A stretch of DNA of 60,830 nt from Komagataeibacter melaceti (GCF_003403295.1 NZ_QUWV01000036.1:1-60830), one strand, 5' to 3'; shown: positions 45,677 through 56,100, counted from the first letter of the stretch. The notes: a model not told the origin generated them from the letters alone. Translations and numbers: made by a program.

Positions 45677-46054
45677 GTGGCGCGTATTGCCGGCGTGAAC
45701 ATCCCAACCAACAAGCGGGTTACCATTGGCCTGCGTTATATCTATGGTATCGGGGCTACCAAGGCCCAGGCGATCTGCGATCAGCTGGCGATCCCGGCCG
45801 AGCGCCGCGTGAACGAGCTGTCGGACGACGAGATCGGCAAGATCCGTGAGCTGATCGACAGCGAGTATCGCGTTGAAGGTGATCTGCGCCGCGAAGTGGC
45901 GATGAACATCAAGCGTCTGATGGACCTGGGTTGCTACCGTGGTCTGCGCCACCGGCGCGGGCTGCCTGTCCATGGTCAGCGGACACATACCAACGCCCGT
46001 ACCCGCAAGGGTAAGGCCGTGGCTATTGCGGGCAAGAAGAAGGCTACCCGCTAA
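45677..46054 (+). CDS. rpsM: 30S ribosomal protein S13
   Basis: A 125-residue S13, which contacts the P-site tRNA and forms intersubunit bridges. It starts at GTG 45677 ([10 protein letters not shown]) after GAGGAG; the upstream in-frame residues are not conserved. The basic ending [19 protein letters not shown] is standard. Confidence 0.98.
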   Translation: MARIAGVNIPTNKRVTIGLRYIYGIGATKAQAICDQLAIPAERRVNELSDDEIGKIRELIDSEYRVEGDLRREVAMNIKRLMDLGCYRGLRHRRGLPVHGQRTHTNARTRKGKAVAIAGKKKATR

Positions 46055-46128
46055 TCAGCGGATTGCCCGGTATGCATGGGGCGGTATGCGCTCCATGCAC
46101 CGTTTGAACTGACAGGATCGAGAAAACT

Positions 46129-46521
46129 ATGGCGAAAGCTGCGGCTCCGCGTATTCGGAAGAAAGAGCGGAAAAACATCATTTCCGGGGTGGCGCATGTG
46201 CTGTCCACCTTCAACAACACCATGATCACCATCTCGGATGCGCAGGGCAATGCGATTGCCTGGTCGTCCGCTGGTGCCCAGGGCTTCAAGGGTTCGCGCA
46301 AGTCCACGCCGTACGCGGCGCAGGTTGCGGCGGAAGACGCGGGCCGCAAGGCGCGTGAGCATGGCATGGAGACGCTGGAAATCGAGGTTTCCGGTCCGGG
46401 TTCGGGGCGTGAGAGCGCACTGCGCGCCCTGCAGGCGGTCGGTTTCTCGATCACGGCCATCCGTGACATGACGCCGGTCCCGCACAACGGCTGCCGCCCG
46501 CGCAAGCGCCGTCGCGTCTGA
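46129..46521 (+). CDS. rpsK: 30S ribosomal protein S11
   Basis: A 130-residue S11 of the 30S platform, close to the Shine-Dalgarno helix. The core has [20 protein letters not shown] and the end [12 protein letters not shown]. It lies 74 bases after rpsM with no gene between. Confidence 0.99.
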   Translation: MAKAAAPRIRKKERKNIISGVAHVLSTFNNTMITISDAQGNAIAWSSAGAQGFKGSRKSTPYAAQVAAEDAGRKAREHGMETLEIEVSGPGSGRESALRALQAVGFSITAIRDMTPVPHNGCRPRKRRRV

Positions 46522-46541
46522 TCCGCAATCTGTAAGTCGTA

Positions 46542-46620
46542 TTCCCCCGCATGCGGGGGAAGATTGTCATTCCGGTATCTTTATATGGGTACCATCTGTC
46601 GCTCCCCGTGGGCGGCAGAT
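46542..46620 (+). promoter_or_regulatory. Two hairpins in the rpoA leader
   Basis: A perfect 20-base palindrome (46542-46561, half-site TTCCCCCGCA) is followed by a second 9-base stem at 46594-46620 (ATCTGTCGC with GCGGCAGAT, one G-T pair). They fill most of the 120 bases between rpsK and the TTG start of rpoA. No T tract follows either. They may lower or process the message ahead of rpoA. Confidence 0.45.
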
Positions 46621-46641
46621 CAGTCTTGAAAGGCCATTACC

Positions 46642-47661
46642 TTGGTCCTCCAGAAAAACTGGCAATCCCTGATCAAGCCGGAAAAGCTGGAAGTCGAACC
46701 GGGGGCGGAACCTTCACGCGTCGCCACCGTCGTGGCGGAACCGCTGGAACGCGGTTTTGGCATGACGCTGGGCAATGCGATCCGTCGGGTTCTGCTGTCG
46801 TCCCTGCAGGGGGCTGCGGTTACGGCAATCCAGATTGACGGCGTGCTGCATGAATTCTCGTCGGTGGCGGGCGTTCGTGAAGACGTGACCGATATCGTCC
46901 TGAACATCAAGCAGCTTGCCCTGCGCATGCATGGCGAAGGCCCCAAGCGCATGGTGCTGACGGCCACCGGGCCGGGTGAAGTGCGTGCCGGACAGATCCA
47001 GACCGGGCATGACATTGAAGTCATGAACCCCGATCTCGTGATCTGCACCCTTGATGAAGGGGTGAAGTTCGGCATGGAATTCACCGTGAACATGGGCAAG
47101 GGCTATGTTCCGGCAGCGGCGAACCGCCCGGAAGATGCGCCGATTGGCCTGATCCCGGTTGACGCCATCTATTCGCCCGTCCGCCGCGTGTCCTACAAGG
47201 TCGAGCAGACCCGCGTGGGTCAGGTGACGGATTATGACCGCCTGCTGCTGACGGTCGAGACGAATGGCGCCGTAACGCCTGAAGATGCCGTGGCGCTTGC
47301 CGCGCGTATCCTGCAGGATCAGCTCCAGCTCTTCATCAACTTTGATGAGCCGCGCACGGTCCGCACGGAAGAGCCGCAGGATGACCTGCCGTTCAACCGG
47401 AACCTGCTGCGCAAGGTCGATGAGCTTGAACTGTCGGTCCGTAGTGCGAACTGCCTGAAGAACGACAACATTGTCTATATCGGTGATCTGGTTCAGAAGA
47501 CCGAGCAGGAGATGCTGCGCACCCCGAACTTCGGCCGCAAGTCGCTGAACGAGATCAAGGAAGTCCTGACTGCCATGGGACTTTCACTGGGTATGAATGT
47601 CCCGGCCTGGCCGCCGGAAAATATCGAAGATCTGGCAAAGAGGCTCGACGAGCCGTTCTGA
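46642..47661 (+). CDS. rpoA: RNA polymerase subunit alpha
   Basis: A 339-residue alpha subunit that dimerises to start polymerase assembly and binds UP elements and activators. The N-terminal domain has [13 protein letters not shown]-type sequence (here [17 protein letters not shown]). The C-terminal domain has the DNA-binding [12 protein letters not shown] and [11 protein letters not shown]. It starts at TTG 46642 (MVLQKNW), supported by the conserved N-terminus and GAAAGG upstream. Confidence 0.98.
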   Translation: MVLQKNWQSLIKPEKLEVEPGAEPSRVATVVAEPLERGFGMTLGNAIRRVLLSSLQGAAVTAIQIDGVLHEFSSVAGVREDVTDIVLNIKQLALRMHGEGPKRMVLTATGPGEVRAGQIQTGHDIEVMNPDLVICTLDEGVKFGMEFTVNMGKGYVPAAANRPEDAPIGLIPVDAIYSPVRRVSYKVEQTRVGQVTDYDRLLLTVETNGAVTPEDAVALAARILQDQLQLFINFDEPRTVRTEEPQDDLPFNRNLLRKVDELELSVRSANCLKNDNIVYIGDLVQKTEQEMLRTPNFGRKSLNEIKEVLTAMGLSLGMNVPAWPPENIEDLAKRLDEPF

Positions 47662-47693
47662 TCCTCTGAACCGGAAAAACAGGAAATTACATC

Positions 47694-48119
47694 ATGCGTC
47701 ACGGTGTTGCCGGCCGTAAGCTCGGCGTTACCTCGTCCCATCGACAGGCCATGTTTCGCAACATGGCTGTCGCCCTGATCAAGCACGAACAGATCACCAC
47801 CACCCTGCCCAAGGCGAAGGAACTTCGCCCGGTTGTGGAAAAGCTGATCACGCTGGGCAAGCGTGGTGATCTGCATGCCCGCCGCCAGGCTTTCGCCCAG
47901 CTGCGTGACGACAAGATCGTGTCCAAGCTGTTCGCCGCCGTTGCGGATCGGTACAAGACTCGCTCGGGTGGTTACACCCGCGTGCTGCGTGCCGGCATGC
48001 GCCATGGTGACGCGGCCGACATGGCCGTGATCGAACTGGTGGACCGCGATGTCTCCGCCAAGGGTCAGGATAGCGGCCCGCGTCCGGAAACGGCGCAGGA
48101 AGCTGATCTGGCTGCCTGA
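47694..48119 (+). CDS. rplQ: 50S ribosomal protein L17
   Basis: A 141-residue L17 at the tunnel exit side of the 50S subunit. [20 protein letters not shown] and the [22 protein letters not shown] segment are conserved; a tail of about 15 residues is extra compared with E. coli. It ends the ribosomal block and is followed by a strong terminator. Confidence 0.98.
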   Translation: MRHGVAGRKLGVTSSHRQAMFRNMAVALIKHEQITTTLPKAKELRPVVEKLITLGKRGDLHARRQAFAQLRDDKIVSKLFAAVADRYKTRSGGYTRVLRAGMRHGDAADMAVIELVDRDVSAKGQDSGPRPETAQEADLAA

Positions 48120-48140
48120 GGGACATTGTAAGTCCCGGAA

Positions 48141-48167
48141 AAAGCCCGGCTTCGGCCGGGTTTTTTT
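48141..48167 (+). terminator. Intrinsic terminator after rplQ
   Basis: Six G-C pairs (CCCGGC with GCCGGG) around a TTCG tetraloop, extended by A-T pairs, then seven T (48161-48167). It is the clearest terminator in the window and ends the ribosomal superoperon. Confidence 0.93.
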
Positions 48168-48251
48168 GTGTCAATTTTTAATCTAACATTTTTCAATCGT
48201 TATATAGATATTCAATCAGCATCGTGTATATTTAAACAAGCGCATCAATAC

Positions 48252-48267
48252 GCAGGGTGTACCCTGC
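48252..48267. promoter_or_regulatory. Inverted repeat before the ABC importer operon
   Basis: GCAGGGT and ACCCTGC are perfect 7-base arms around GT, 21 bases before the binding-protein start. The 80 bases upstream are unusually AT-rich, with several TATA-like boxes but no well-spaced -35. The repeat could be an operator or an RNA hairpin that masks the start. Confidence 0.4.
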
Positions 48268-48288
48268 ATTTCCAACAGGGCATTATTC

Positions 48289-49338
48289 ATGACAGGACCA
48301 AATTTCAGGCGTGCGTTCCGGCGCGGCTTTTATGCTCTTGCCGCCATGATTGGACTGGGCGGGGCACTGCAGGCGCAGGCCGCAACCGTGCGCGTGGGTT
48401 ATATTCCGGTCATCGGTTCGGCACCGCTTTTTGTCATGCAGGGCAAGAACTGGGCGCATGATGCGGGTATTGACCTGCAGCTTGTGCGCTTCCAGTCCGG
48501 GCCGCAGGCGGTGCAGGCGCTGGTTGCGGGGCAGATTGACGCCTATGTGGCCGGTGTCTTGCCGCTTTTGCAGGCACGCGCGCATGGGGTGGATGTAAAG
48601 GTCGTGGCCACTGCCGCGATCGAGGAACTGGAAGTTGTCTCGCGCGGTGCACTGGCTTCCGGCCTGCCGGAGCAGCCCAAGCCACTGACACCGGACGCCC
48701 TGCGCCAGCGTTTTGCCGATTTTACCTCCGTGACCGACCGCATGCCCAAGATTGCCAGCCAGCCGCAGGGTTCGGTGCCCGATACCCTGCTGCGCTACTG
48801 GCTGAAGGAGCGCAACAAGCTGGAACCCGCACAGGTGGCCAATATTATTGGCATTGATATCGACGCGGCCCAGCAGGCGTTTCTGGCCGGGGCTGTGGAT
48901 GGCGCCATTCTGCGCGAACCGGCGCTGACCATTATCCGCCACCGTATTCCCGGCATGCGGGTGCTGGCGACCGGCCATGACCTCATGCCCGGCCAGCCCG
49001 GATCGGTGCTGGCGATCGTGAATGAAAATGCGCCGGACCGGGCGGCGTGGAAATCCGCGTTCCTGGCCAGCTTCGTCAAGGCGACACACCTGCTGGCCAC
49101 GGACCCCGAGCAGGTGGAACCGTACGTGCAGCAGGCGCTGGGCGGTGGCATGCTGCCCAAGGAAATCGTGATCGAGGCGCTGAAGGCATCGGCTTCGGGA
49201 TATGTATCCGACCCCGCCGCCATTGAGACGGCAGTTGGCCAGTTGCAGGATTTCGAGGTGCAGACCGGTGTGCTGCACAAGGCGGAACCCGTGGCGGCCT
49301 TGTTTGATCTGGACAGTTACAGGCAGATCCAGCAGTGA
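48289..49338 (+). CDS. ABC transporter substrate-binding protein (NMT1/SsuA-like)
   Basis: A 349-residue periplasmic protein with a signal peptide (cleavage expected near residue 31, AQA|AT). The fold is that of the NMT1/SsuA/TauA binding proteins: VRVGYIPVIGSAPLFVMQGK begins the first lobe and the segment GQIDAYVAGVLPLLQARAHG follows the usual pattern. Ligands of this group include sulfonates, taurine, nitrate and pyrimidine precursors; none can be chosen, since no enzyme gene is adjacent. It overlaps the permease gene by 4 bases. Confidence 0.88.
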   Translation: MTGPNFRRAFRRGFYALAAMIGLGGALQAQAATVRVGYIPVIGSAPLFVMQGKNWAHDAGIDLQLVRFQSGPQAVQALVAGQIDAYVAGVLPLLQARAHGVDVKVVATAAIEELEVVSRGALASGLPEQPKPLTPDALRQRFADFTSVTDRMPKIASQPQGSVPDTLLRYWLKERNKLEPAQVANIIGIDIDAAQQAFLAGAVDGAILREPALTIIRHRIPGMRVLATGHDLMPGQPGSVLAIVNENAPDRAAWKSAFLASFVKATHLLATDPEQVEPYVQQALGGGMLPKEIVIEALKASASGYVSDPAAIETAVGQLQDFEVQTGVLHKAEPVAALFDLDSYRQIQQ

Positions 49339-50099
49339 AACTGAACCGCTCCGCCATGCTGCGTCCCATGCTGGGCGGACTTGGCCTGATACTTCTGTTC
49401 GGGGGGTGGGAGGCGGCGATCCGCTTCGGGCTGGTGCCGTTCGGGCTGCTGCCCGCACCGTCCTCGCTGGGGCCGGCGTGGCTTGATGAACTGCATAACG
49501 GGGCATGGCTGCAGGCCATCAGGGACAGCCTGACGCATTACCTGACCGGGCTGGTGATCGGTTCGGTGACCGGGGCAGTGATGGGCCTGCTCTGTGGCGC
49601 GGTGCCGGTTCTGGATGCGCTACTGTCCGGGGTGGTGCGGGTGCTGCGCCCGATCCCGGGGCTGGCGTGGGTGCCGTTTGCCATATTGTGGTTCGGGCTG
49701 AATACCGCGGGGGCCACGTTTGTCATCGCGATCTCGGTTTTCTGGATTAATTTCTATGCGGCCTATGGCGCCGTGCATGCCATCGACCCCGACCTGTACG
49801 AGGTTGCGGCCTCCTTCGGTCATGGCGGGTTCTGGGCGCGGATGCGCACGGTCGTCATTCCCGGTTCCGCCCCCGGCCTGCTGGCCGGGCTGCGCACGGG
49901 GCTGGGGCAGGCGTGGATGTCGGTCGTGGCGGCGGAACTGTTTGGCGTGCCCGGCATTGGCGCACGGATGATGCAGGCCTCCAGCCTGCTGGCGACCGAT
50001 CTGGTGGTGGTCTATATGCTGACCATGGCCCTGCTGTATGCCCTGACCGACATGCTGTTCATGATGGTGCGCAGGCGGCTGATGGGCTGGCAGGGATGA
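49335..50099 (+). CDS. ABC transporter permease (SsuC/TauC-like)
   Basis: A 254-residue inner-membrane permease with about six helices. The EAA loop (EVAASFGHGGFWARMRTVVIPG, about residues 155-176) that contacts the ATPase is present, as is the typical PGLAWVPFAILWFGLN. It overlaps both the binding protein and ATPase genes as ATGA, so the three are one operon. Confidence 0.92.
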   Translation: MKLNRSAMLRPMLGGLGLILLFGGWEAAIRFGLVPFGLLPAPSSLGPAWLDELHNGAWLQAIRDSLTHYLTGLVIGSVTGAVMGLLCGAVPVLDALLSGVVRVLRPIPGLAWVPFAILWFGLNTAGATFVIAISVFWINFYAAYGAVHAIDPDLYEVAASFGHGGFWARMRTVVIPGSAPGLLAGLRTGLGQAWMSVVAAELFGVPGIGARMMQASSLLATDLVVVYMLTMALLYALTDMLFMMVRRRLMGWQG

Positions 50100-50905
50100 A
50101 CGCGATCATGACGGATCATGCGGCAGATGTGGTCGTGCGGCTGGACGGTATTGGCCTGTCGCATGACAGGGGGCGCAGCTTTATCCTGCGGCATGTCGAT
50201 CTGGAAATAAGGCGGGGCGAATTCGTGGCCCTGCTTGGCCCGTCGGGCGTGGGCAAGTCCACGCTGCTGCGTGTCATCATGGGGCTTGTCCCCCCGAGCG
50301 AGGGGCAGGTGATCCTGCAATCCCCCGCGACCACCGCGCACCGGCCAACCGCCATGGTGTTTCAGGACGCCAAGCTCATGCCGTGGCGCAGCGTGGTGCG
50401 TAACGTGGAACTGGGGCTTGAGGGGCTGGGGCTGGACGCGGCCCGGCGGCGCGCGCGCGCCATGGCGGCGCTGGAGCTTGTCGGCCTGGCGGACATGGCG
50501 GACAGGTGGCCACGCCAGCTTTCGGGCGGGCAGCGCCAGCGCGTGGGTGTGGCCCGCGCCCTGACGGTGGAACCTGACCTGCTGCTGATGGATGAGCCCT
50601 TTGGCGCGCTGGATGCGATTACGCGCAATGCATTGCAGCTTGAACTGCTGCGCATTCACGAGCGCACGCATGCGACGGTGCTGTTTGTCACCCATGACCT
50701 TGAGGAAGCGCTGACGCTGGCTGACCGGATCATCGTCCTTGAGGGCCATCCGGCAGGGGTGCGGGGGGATTTTCTGGTTGGCCCCCGCCCGCGCGATCAT
50801 GCTGCACCCCCCATGCGGGCCATGGCGGAACGGATGAAGCTGCTCATTGCGGGGGAAGAGGACCCCGGCGTGGTCGCGGCCTATTGGCAGGCATCGGAGA
50901 TATGA
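50096..50905 (+). CDS. ABC transporter ATPase (SsuB/TauB-like)
   Basis: A 269-residue ATPase. Walker A is GPSGVGKST (residues 48-56), the signature is LSGGQRQRVGVARAL, Walker B is LLLMDEPFGALD and the H-loop is FVTHDLEEAL. The start at ATG 50096 overlaps the permease stop; 50108 is an alternative. The 3' end is followed by 108 bases with two GC dyads and no clear terminator. Confidence 0.93.
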   Translation: MNAIMTDHAADVVVRLDGIGLSHDRGRSFILRHVDLEIRRGEFVALLGPSGVGKSTLLRVIMGLVPPSEGQVILQSPATTAHRPTAMVFQDAKLMPWRSVVRNVELGLEGLGLDAARRRARAMAALELVGLADMADRWPRQLSGGQRQRVGVARALTVEPDLLLMDEPFGALDAITRNALQLELLRIHERTHATVLFVTHDLEEALTLADRIIVLEGHPAGVRGDFLVGPRPRDHAAPPMRAMAERMKLLIAGEEDPGVVAAYWQASEI

Positions 50906-51013
50906 TAAGTCTGCTCTGGCGCCTGACCCGCCATGCGGGCCTGAAGGCACGGGAGTAGATAGGGGAAGGCTGGCTGTCTATCTTCCCCGCTGGCAAGCAA
51001 GGGAATACAGAGC

Positions 51014-51259
51014 ATGACGAATCCCCCCAATCTTGAAGCGCACCTTGAATCCGGCATCGGCCGCCTTCAGGATGGTCTGGACGGCTTTGCGGGTGAACCC
51101 GGCGGCCGTATGCGCGGCGCTGGCGGCATGGCCCAGCAGGGCCTGGGCGAGATTTGCGATACCGTGCGCGATTTCACCGCCGACCGCCCGCTATGTGCGC
51201 TGCTCGGGGCCTCGTTCCTGGGCTTTATCGTAACGCTTATCACCCGCCGCCGCCGCTAA
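51014..51259 (+). CDS. Small CsbD/DUF883-like membrane-anchored protein
   Basis: An 81-residue protein: a Gly-rich, amphipathic N-terminal part (about residues 8-50) of CsbD-like character, then one membrane helix (about 60-77) ending in RRRR, as in the ElaB/YqjD (DUF883) group. Relatives are induced by general stress, and YqjD-type proteins bind ribosomes at the membrane; neither role is shown here. It is followed 62 bases later by another small membrane protein in the same direction. Confidence 0.65.
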   Translation: MTNPPNLEAHLESGIGRLQDGLDGFAGEPGGRMRGAGGMAQQGLGEICDTVRDFTADRPLCALLGASFLGFIVTLITRRRR

Positions 51260-51321
51260 AGGCAACGTAACCGGTCCTGTTGCGTTGGTAATGTCATGAG
51301 TAATTTGCGGGGAAGTATGCC

Positions 51322-51498
51322 ATGCTGAAACTGGCGCTGTTTTTTCTGATCGTTTCGCTGGTGGCCGGCCTGTTCGGTTTCACTGGTATTTCCGCCGCAT
51401 CGGCCGGGATGGCAAAGATACTGTTCTTCATCGCCATTGTGGCGTTTGTCGTCGTGGCCCTGATTATCCTGTTTTCGGCCAAATCGCTTTTCAATTAG
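51322..51498 (+). CDS. DUF1328 (YtjA-like) small membrane protein
   Basis: A 58-residue protein starting at ATG 51322 (MLKLALFF) after GGGGAAG. It has two membrane helices (about residues 2-20 and 30-52) and the family pattern [21 protein letters not shown]1328/UPF0391 proteins are widespread and of unknown function, often next to CsbD or stress genes, as here. It ends 16 bases before a perfect terminator. Confidence 0.88.
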   Translation: MLKLALFFLIVSLVAGLFGFTGISAASAGMAKILFFIAIVAFVVVALIILFSAKSLFN

Positions 51499-51514
51499 CG
51501 CCGCGCCATACCGG

Positions 51515-51548
51515 AACCCCCTGTGGTCACGCCACAGGGGGTTTTTTT
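51515..51548 (+). terminator. Intrinsic terminator after the DUF1328 gene
   Basis: A perfect 10-base stem (CCCCCTGTGG with CCACAGGGGG) with a 5-base loop and seven T. It sits between the converging DUF1328 and outer membrane factor genes. On the minus strand the T run is missing, so it mainly serves the plus strand. Confidence 0.93.
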
Positions 51549-51552
51549 ATGC

Positions 51553-53121
51553 CTACTGGTTGGTGTCCTTCTGGATGAAGGAAGGCAGCAGGGGATTGTC
51601 CTTCTGGAGCGAGTTTTTCGATGGCAGGCGTGAAGCATCCCATCCGCCCCCCAGCGCCTGCACCAGGCTGACACTGTCCACCATGCGCTGCTGCTGGATG
51701 CCCAGCAGGGTTTCGGCATCGCTCAGGGCCGAATTTTCGTTGGTGATGACGGTTGTATAGATTTCGGTGCCCGCCATGTACTGGTTGAGCGAAACCTCGA
51801 CCGTGCGGTTCGCGAAATCCAGCGCCTTCTGCTGCTGTGCCGACTGCTCGGCCAAGATGCGCAGGTTGGAAAGCTGGTCTTCCGTGTTCTGCAATGCCGT
51901 CAGCACCGTCTGGCGGTAGGCCGCGACGGCGCTGTCGTACTGGGCGTTGGCTTCATGCACGGCGGCGGTGCGCGAGCCGCCTTCAAACAGGATTTCGGTG
52001 GCGGATGCGCCCAGCGACCAGACACGGTTCATCGCCTGCATGAGCGAGGTCACCGGGTCGCCCCCGCTTTGTGAATAGCTGGCGTTGATGGTGATGTCCG
52101 GATAGAACGCCGCCATGTCCGCGCCGATCATGGCGTTGTATTGCTCCATCGTGCGTTCCGCCGCCGCAATATCCGGGCGGCGTTGCAGCAGGTCGGCCGG
52201 AATCGTGACCGGAATGGGCGGAATGGTGCGTGACAGTTCCGCCGGTGCGATCGAGACATTGGCGGGGGGCTTGCCAACCAGCACGGCAATCGCATGCTCG
52301 TACTGCGCGCGGTTGATGCCTGCCTGCACCAGTGATGCCCGGTTCTGCTCCAGCGTGGTGCGGGCCTGCAGCACGGCGGTCGGGTCCGCCGTTCCCGCAT
52401 CAAACTGGTTCTGGGTTATTTCCAGCGCCTGTTCGTTGAAGTGGACGTAACGCCGCAGCAGGTCGGTCAGGCTGTCCTGATAGCGCATGTTGAAATAGGC
52501 CGTGGCCAGCTGCGCCTGATAGGACAGGGTGGCGTTGGCCAGATCCGCTGCACTGGCCTGGGCTGCCGTGACCTGCTCCTGTATCTGCCTGCGGATGCGG
52601 CCCCACACGTCAATATCCCAGCTTGCGCTCGGGCCGATGTCATAGGTGTTGTAGGTGGTGCCCGCCCGGGCATAGTTGCTGCCCGAAGACGATAGCGATC
52701 CCGTCCCGTGCCCGTTGCGGTTGAAGCCCATGCTGCCGCTTATGGTGGGGAAAAGCTGGGCGCGCACGCTGTCGATCATGGCGCGGGCGTTGCGGTAATT
52801 GGCTTCGTACTGCTTGACGTTCTGGTTGGAAATCGCGACCTGCGCCTCCAGCCCGTTGAGCACGGGATCGTTGTAGATGGTCCACCAGTCCTGCTTGGGC
52901 AGGGCGGCCATCTGCGGGTTCGCCTTTTCCCAGCCGGGTTCGGGGCGCAGTTCCTTGAAGCGGGGGGAAACGATCGCGGCAGGACGGTGGTATTTCGGGC
53001 CGACCATGCACCCCGCCAGCACCACGAGCGGCAGGGCCGCCAGGGCAAGGCGGCCTGATCTGTGCCGGGCGCGTGGCGGGTTGGTGCGGGCATGGCTGGG
53101 GGATGGCGTGGAGAGGGTCAT
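51553..53121 (-). CDS. NodT-family outer membrane efflux lipoprotein (system 2)
   Basis: A 522-residue outer membrane factor with a lipobox at Cys38 (VLAGC) and the OEP repeats, including LLQRRPDIAAAERTMEQYN. It would form the outer channel for the two RND permeases encoded before it. It starts 5 bases after the last permease gene, as opmB follows muxC in Pseudomonas. The last 20 residues are polar. Confidence 0.93.
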   Translation of the reverse strand: MTLSTPSPSHARTNPPRARHRSGRLALAALPLVVLAGCMVGPKYHRPAAIVSPRFKELRPEPGWEKANPQMAALPKQDWWTIYNDPVLNGLEAQVAISNQNVKQYEANYRNARAMIDSVRAQLFPTISGSMGFNRNGHGTGSLSSSGSNYARAGTTYNTYDIGPSASWDIDVWGRIRRQIQEQVTAAQASAADLANATLSYQAQLATAYFNMRYQDSLTDLLRRYVHFNEQALEITQNQFDAGTADPTAVLQARTTLEQNRASLVQAGINRAQYEHAIAVLVGKPPANVSIAPAELSRTIPPIPVTIPADLLQRRPDIAAAERTMEQYNAMIGADMAAFYPDITINASYSQSGGDPVTSLMQAMNRVWSLGASATEILFEGGSRTAAVHEANAQYDSAVAAYRQTVLTALQNTEDQLSNLRILAEQSAQQQKALDFANRTVEVSLNQYMAGTEIYTTVITNENSALSDAETLLGIQQQRMVDSVSLVQALGGGWDASRLPSKNSLQKDNPLLPSFIQKDTNQ

Positions 53122-53126
53122 CCGGT

Positions 53127-56100
53127 TCAGGAATCCTGCTGGGGGGAGAGACGATGGCGCCGGGACAGCCGCCCGTACAGCCGGTTGAAACGCGTGCGGC
53201 AGACAATCGCAAGACGGTCGAGGTACAGATACACGACAGGCGTTGTATAAAGCGTCAGCGCCTGACTGACGAGCAGCCCCCCCACGATGGCGATGCCCAG
53301 CGGGCGGCGCAGTTCCGAGCCGTAGCCATGGCCGAAAATGAGCGGCATCGCCCCAAGGGCTGCGGCAAACGTGGTCATCATGATCGGGCGGAAGCGCAGC
53401 AGGCAGGCCGCACGGATGGCGTCGAGCGGCGTATGCCCCTCGTCACGTTCGGCGGTCAGGGCGAAATCCACCAGCATGATGGCGTTTTTCTTGACGATGC
53501 CGATCAGCAGGATCACCCCGATCATGGCGATGAGCGAGAATTCCTCGCCAAAGACCTGTAGCGCCAGCAGCGCGCCAACCCCGGCCGAGGGCAGGGTGGA
53601 CAGGATGGTCAGCGGATGGACATAGCTTTCGTACAGGATGCCCAGCGTCATGTACACCGCCGCCAGCGCCGCCAGGATCAGCAGCGGTTCATTATTGACC
53701 GATTTCTGGAACTGGGCGGCATTGCCCGCGAAGCTGCCCTGGATGTTGGCGGGCATGTGCAGGCGCACCGCCTCCTCGTTGATGATCTGCACCGCCTGGC
53801 TGAGGGAGACGCCATTGGCCAGGTTGAACGAAATGGTGGTGGCGACGGACTGGCCTGCATGGTTGACGCTGAGCGCCGTCAGCACGGGCTTGAGCACCGA
53901 GACCAGCGTAAGCGGCACCATCTGTTCCGAATTGGTGGAAACGGCGGAGCCGGTGGAGGTGCTGTTGCCGCCCGCCAGTGTGTTGGCGACCTGGTTACGG
54001 AATGACTGCGCGCTGAGCTGGGACGCGACGGTGCCCGTATCGGTCCGCACGCGGATGGTGTTGGACTGCGTGCCACCCCCGGCCGAGCCGCCCGCCACGC
54101 TGACCCAGACCTGCTTGAGCGTGTTCGGGTCCTGCCAGAAACGCGGCTCGACCTCCATCACCACGCGGTACTGGTTGAGCGGGTTGTAGATGACCGAGGC
54201 CGCGCGCTGGCCATAGGCATCGAACAGGGTGTTGGAAATGAGCTGCGGCGTGATGTTGAGGCGGCTGGAGGTATCACGGTCCACCATCACGTCCAGCGCC
54301 GATCCGCCCTGCAGCACATCCGATGAAATGTCCGAAAGCTCGCGGTGTTTCTGCAGCGCCGTGACGAGCTGCGGGGTCCATTTGTACAGGTCCTGCGATG
54401 AATCGGACTGGAGCGAATACTGGTAGGCCGCGTTGCTCTGCCGCCCCCCGATGCGCAACTGCCCCGGTGCTGAGGCATAGAACTGCGCGCCCACCATCTT
54501 GCGCAGCCGGTGCGAGATGCGCGCGATGGTCAGTGCTGGCGGGTCGTCACGCAGCGACTTGTCCTTGAGCACGACAAACAGGTTGGCCTGGTTGGACGTG
54601 CCGCGCCCGCCCATGAACCCCATCACGCGCGAGACATCCCGATCCGCCATGATGGCCTGCTGCACGGTCGCGATCTTGCCCTGCATGGCCTGGAAGGAGA
54701 TGGACTGGTCCCCCTGCAGGTGCCCCATCAGCATGCCGGTATCTGATTCGGGGAACAGACCCTTGGGCATCTTGATGAACAGCCCCACCATGATGGCGAT
54801 GGTCAGCGGCAGCGACAGGATGGTCAGCCGCCGGTGCGTGATCGCCCATTCAAGGGAGCGCGCGTAACCCTGCTGGGCGGAAAGCAGCGCGTGTTCCAGC
54901 GCATGCCCGACCCAGCCCATTACCCCCTTTGGCGGGGCAGGCTCGTGGCGGCGCAGCAGGTGCGCGGTCATCATCGGCGTCAGTGAGAGCGACAGCACCA
55001 TGGAGATGACGATGGTGATTGACATCGTCATGGCGAATTCATGGAACAGCCGCCCCGCCACACCGCTGAGCAGCAGGATGGGCAGGAACACCGCGATCAG
55101 CGATACGGTAATGGACATGACCGTGAACGCGACTTCCTGCGCGCCCAGCAGCGTGGCCTGAAGGCGGTCCATCCCGGCCTCCATGTGGCGGCTGATGTTC
55201 TCGACCACCACGATGGCGTCATCCACCACGAAGCCCGTGGAAATGGTCAGCGCCATGAGCGAGAGGTTATCGAGCGAATACCCCATGAGCTTCATGACGC
55301 CAAAGGTGGTGATGATGGAGGTCGGCACCACGATGGCCGGGATGATGGTGATGCGTGGCGAACGCAGGAACACCAGCACCACCAGCACCACCAGGGCGAC
55401 GGACAGCACGAGCGTGAATTGCGTATCGGCCAGTGCGGCGCGGATGGTCGTGGAACGGTCCATGAGGTCGCCAAGGTCAACATCCGCCGGCAGGGCCGCG
55501 CGCAGCGTGGGCAGCTTGGCGCGGATCTGGTCGTTGGTGCTGATGATGTTGGCCCCCGCCTGCGCGAAAATGATGGCCAGCACGGCGGGCCTGCCATCAA
55601 CGTAACCGGCGTTGCGTACGTCCTCCACGCTGTCGCGCACATAGGCCACGTCGGCCAGCCGCACGGGGCGGCTGTCGTGATAGGCCACGATCAGGTCACG
55701 ATAGGCCTGCGCGTTATGCACCTGGTCATTGGTGGCGAGCACGAACCGGCTGTCGCCCTGGTCGATGAAGCCCTTGGGCGTATGCGCGTTGGCCGAGGCA
55801 AGGGCGGCGCGGATATCCTCAAAGCCGATGCCGAATTTGTACAGCGCCAGCGGGTTCATTTCCACCCGCACCGCAGGCAGCGAACTGCCGCCGATTTCAA
55901 CCTGTCCCACCCCCTGTATCTGCGAGAGATGCTGCTGGAGCACGTTTGACGCCAGGTCATAGAGCTGCGGGGCCGTGCGGGTCCGTGATGTCAGCGCGAG
56001 GATCATGACCGGCGCGCCGTTGGGGTTGGCCTTGAAGTAGCTGGGGTTCTGCCGCAGCGATGTGGGCAGGTCGGCATGTGCTGCCTGAAGGGCGGCCTCC

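Noticed and set aside
50902-50958. 18-codon ORF overlapping the ABC ATPase stop
   Set aside because: It has the coupling overlap but is very short, has no domain and lies over a GC dyad; I cannot separate it from chance.
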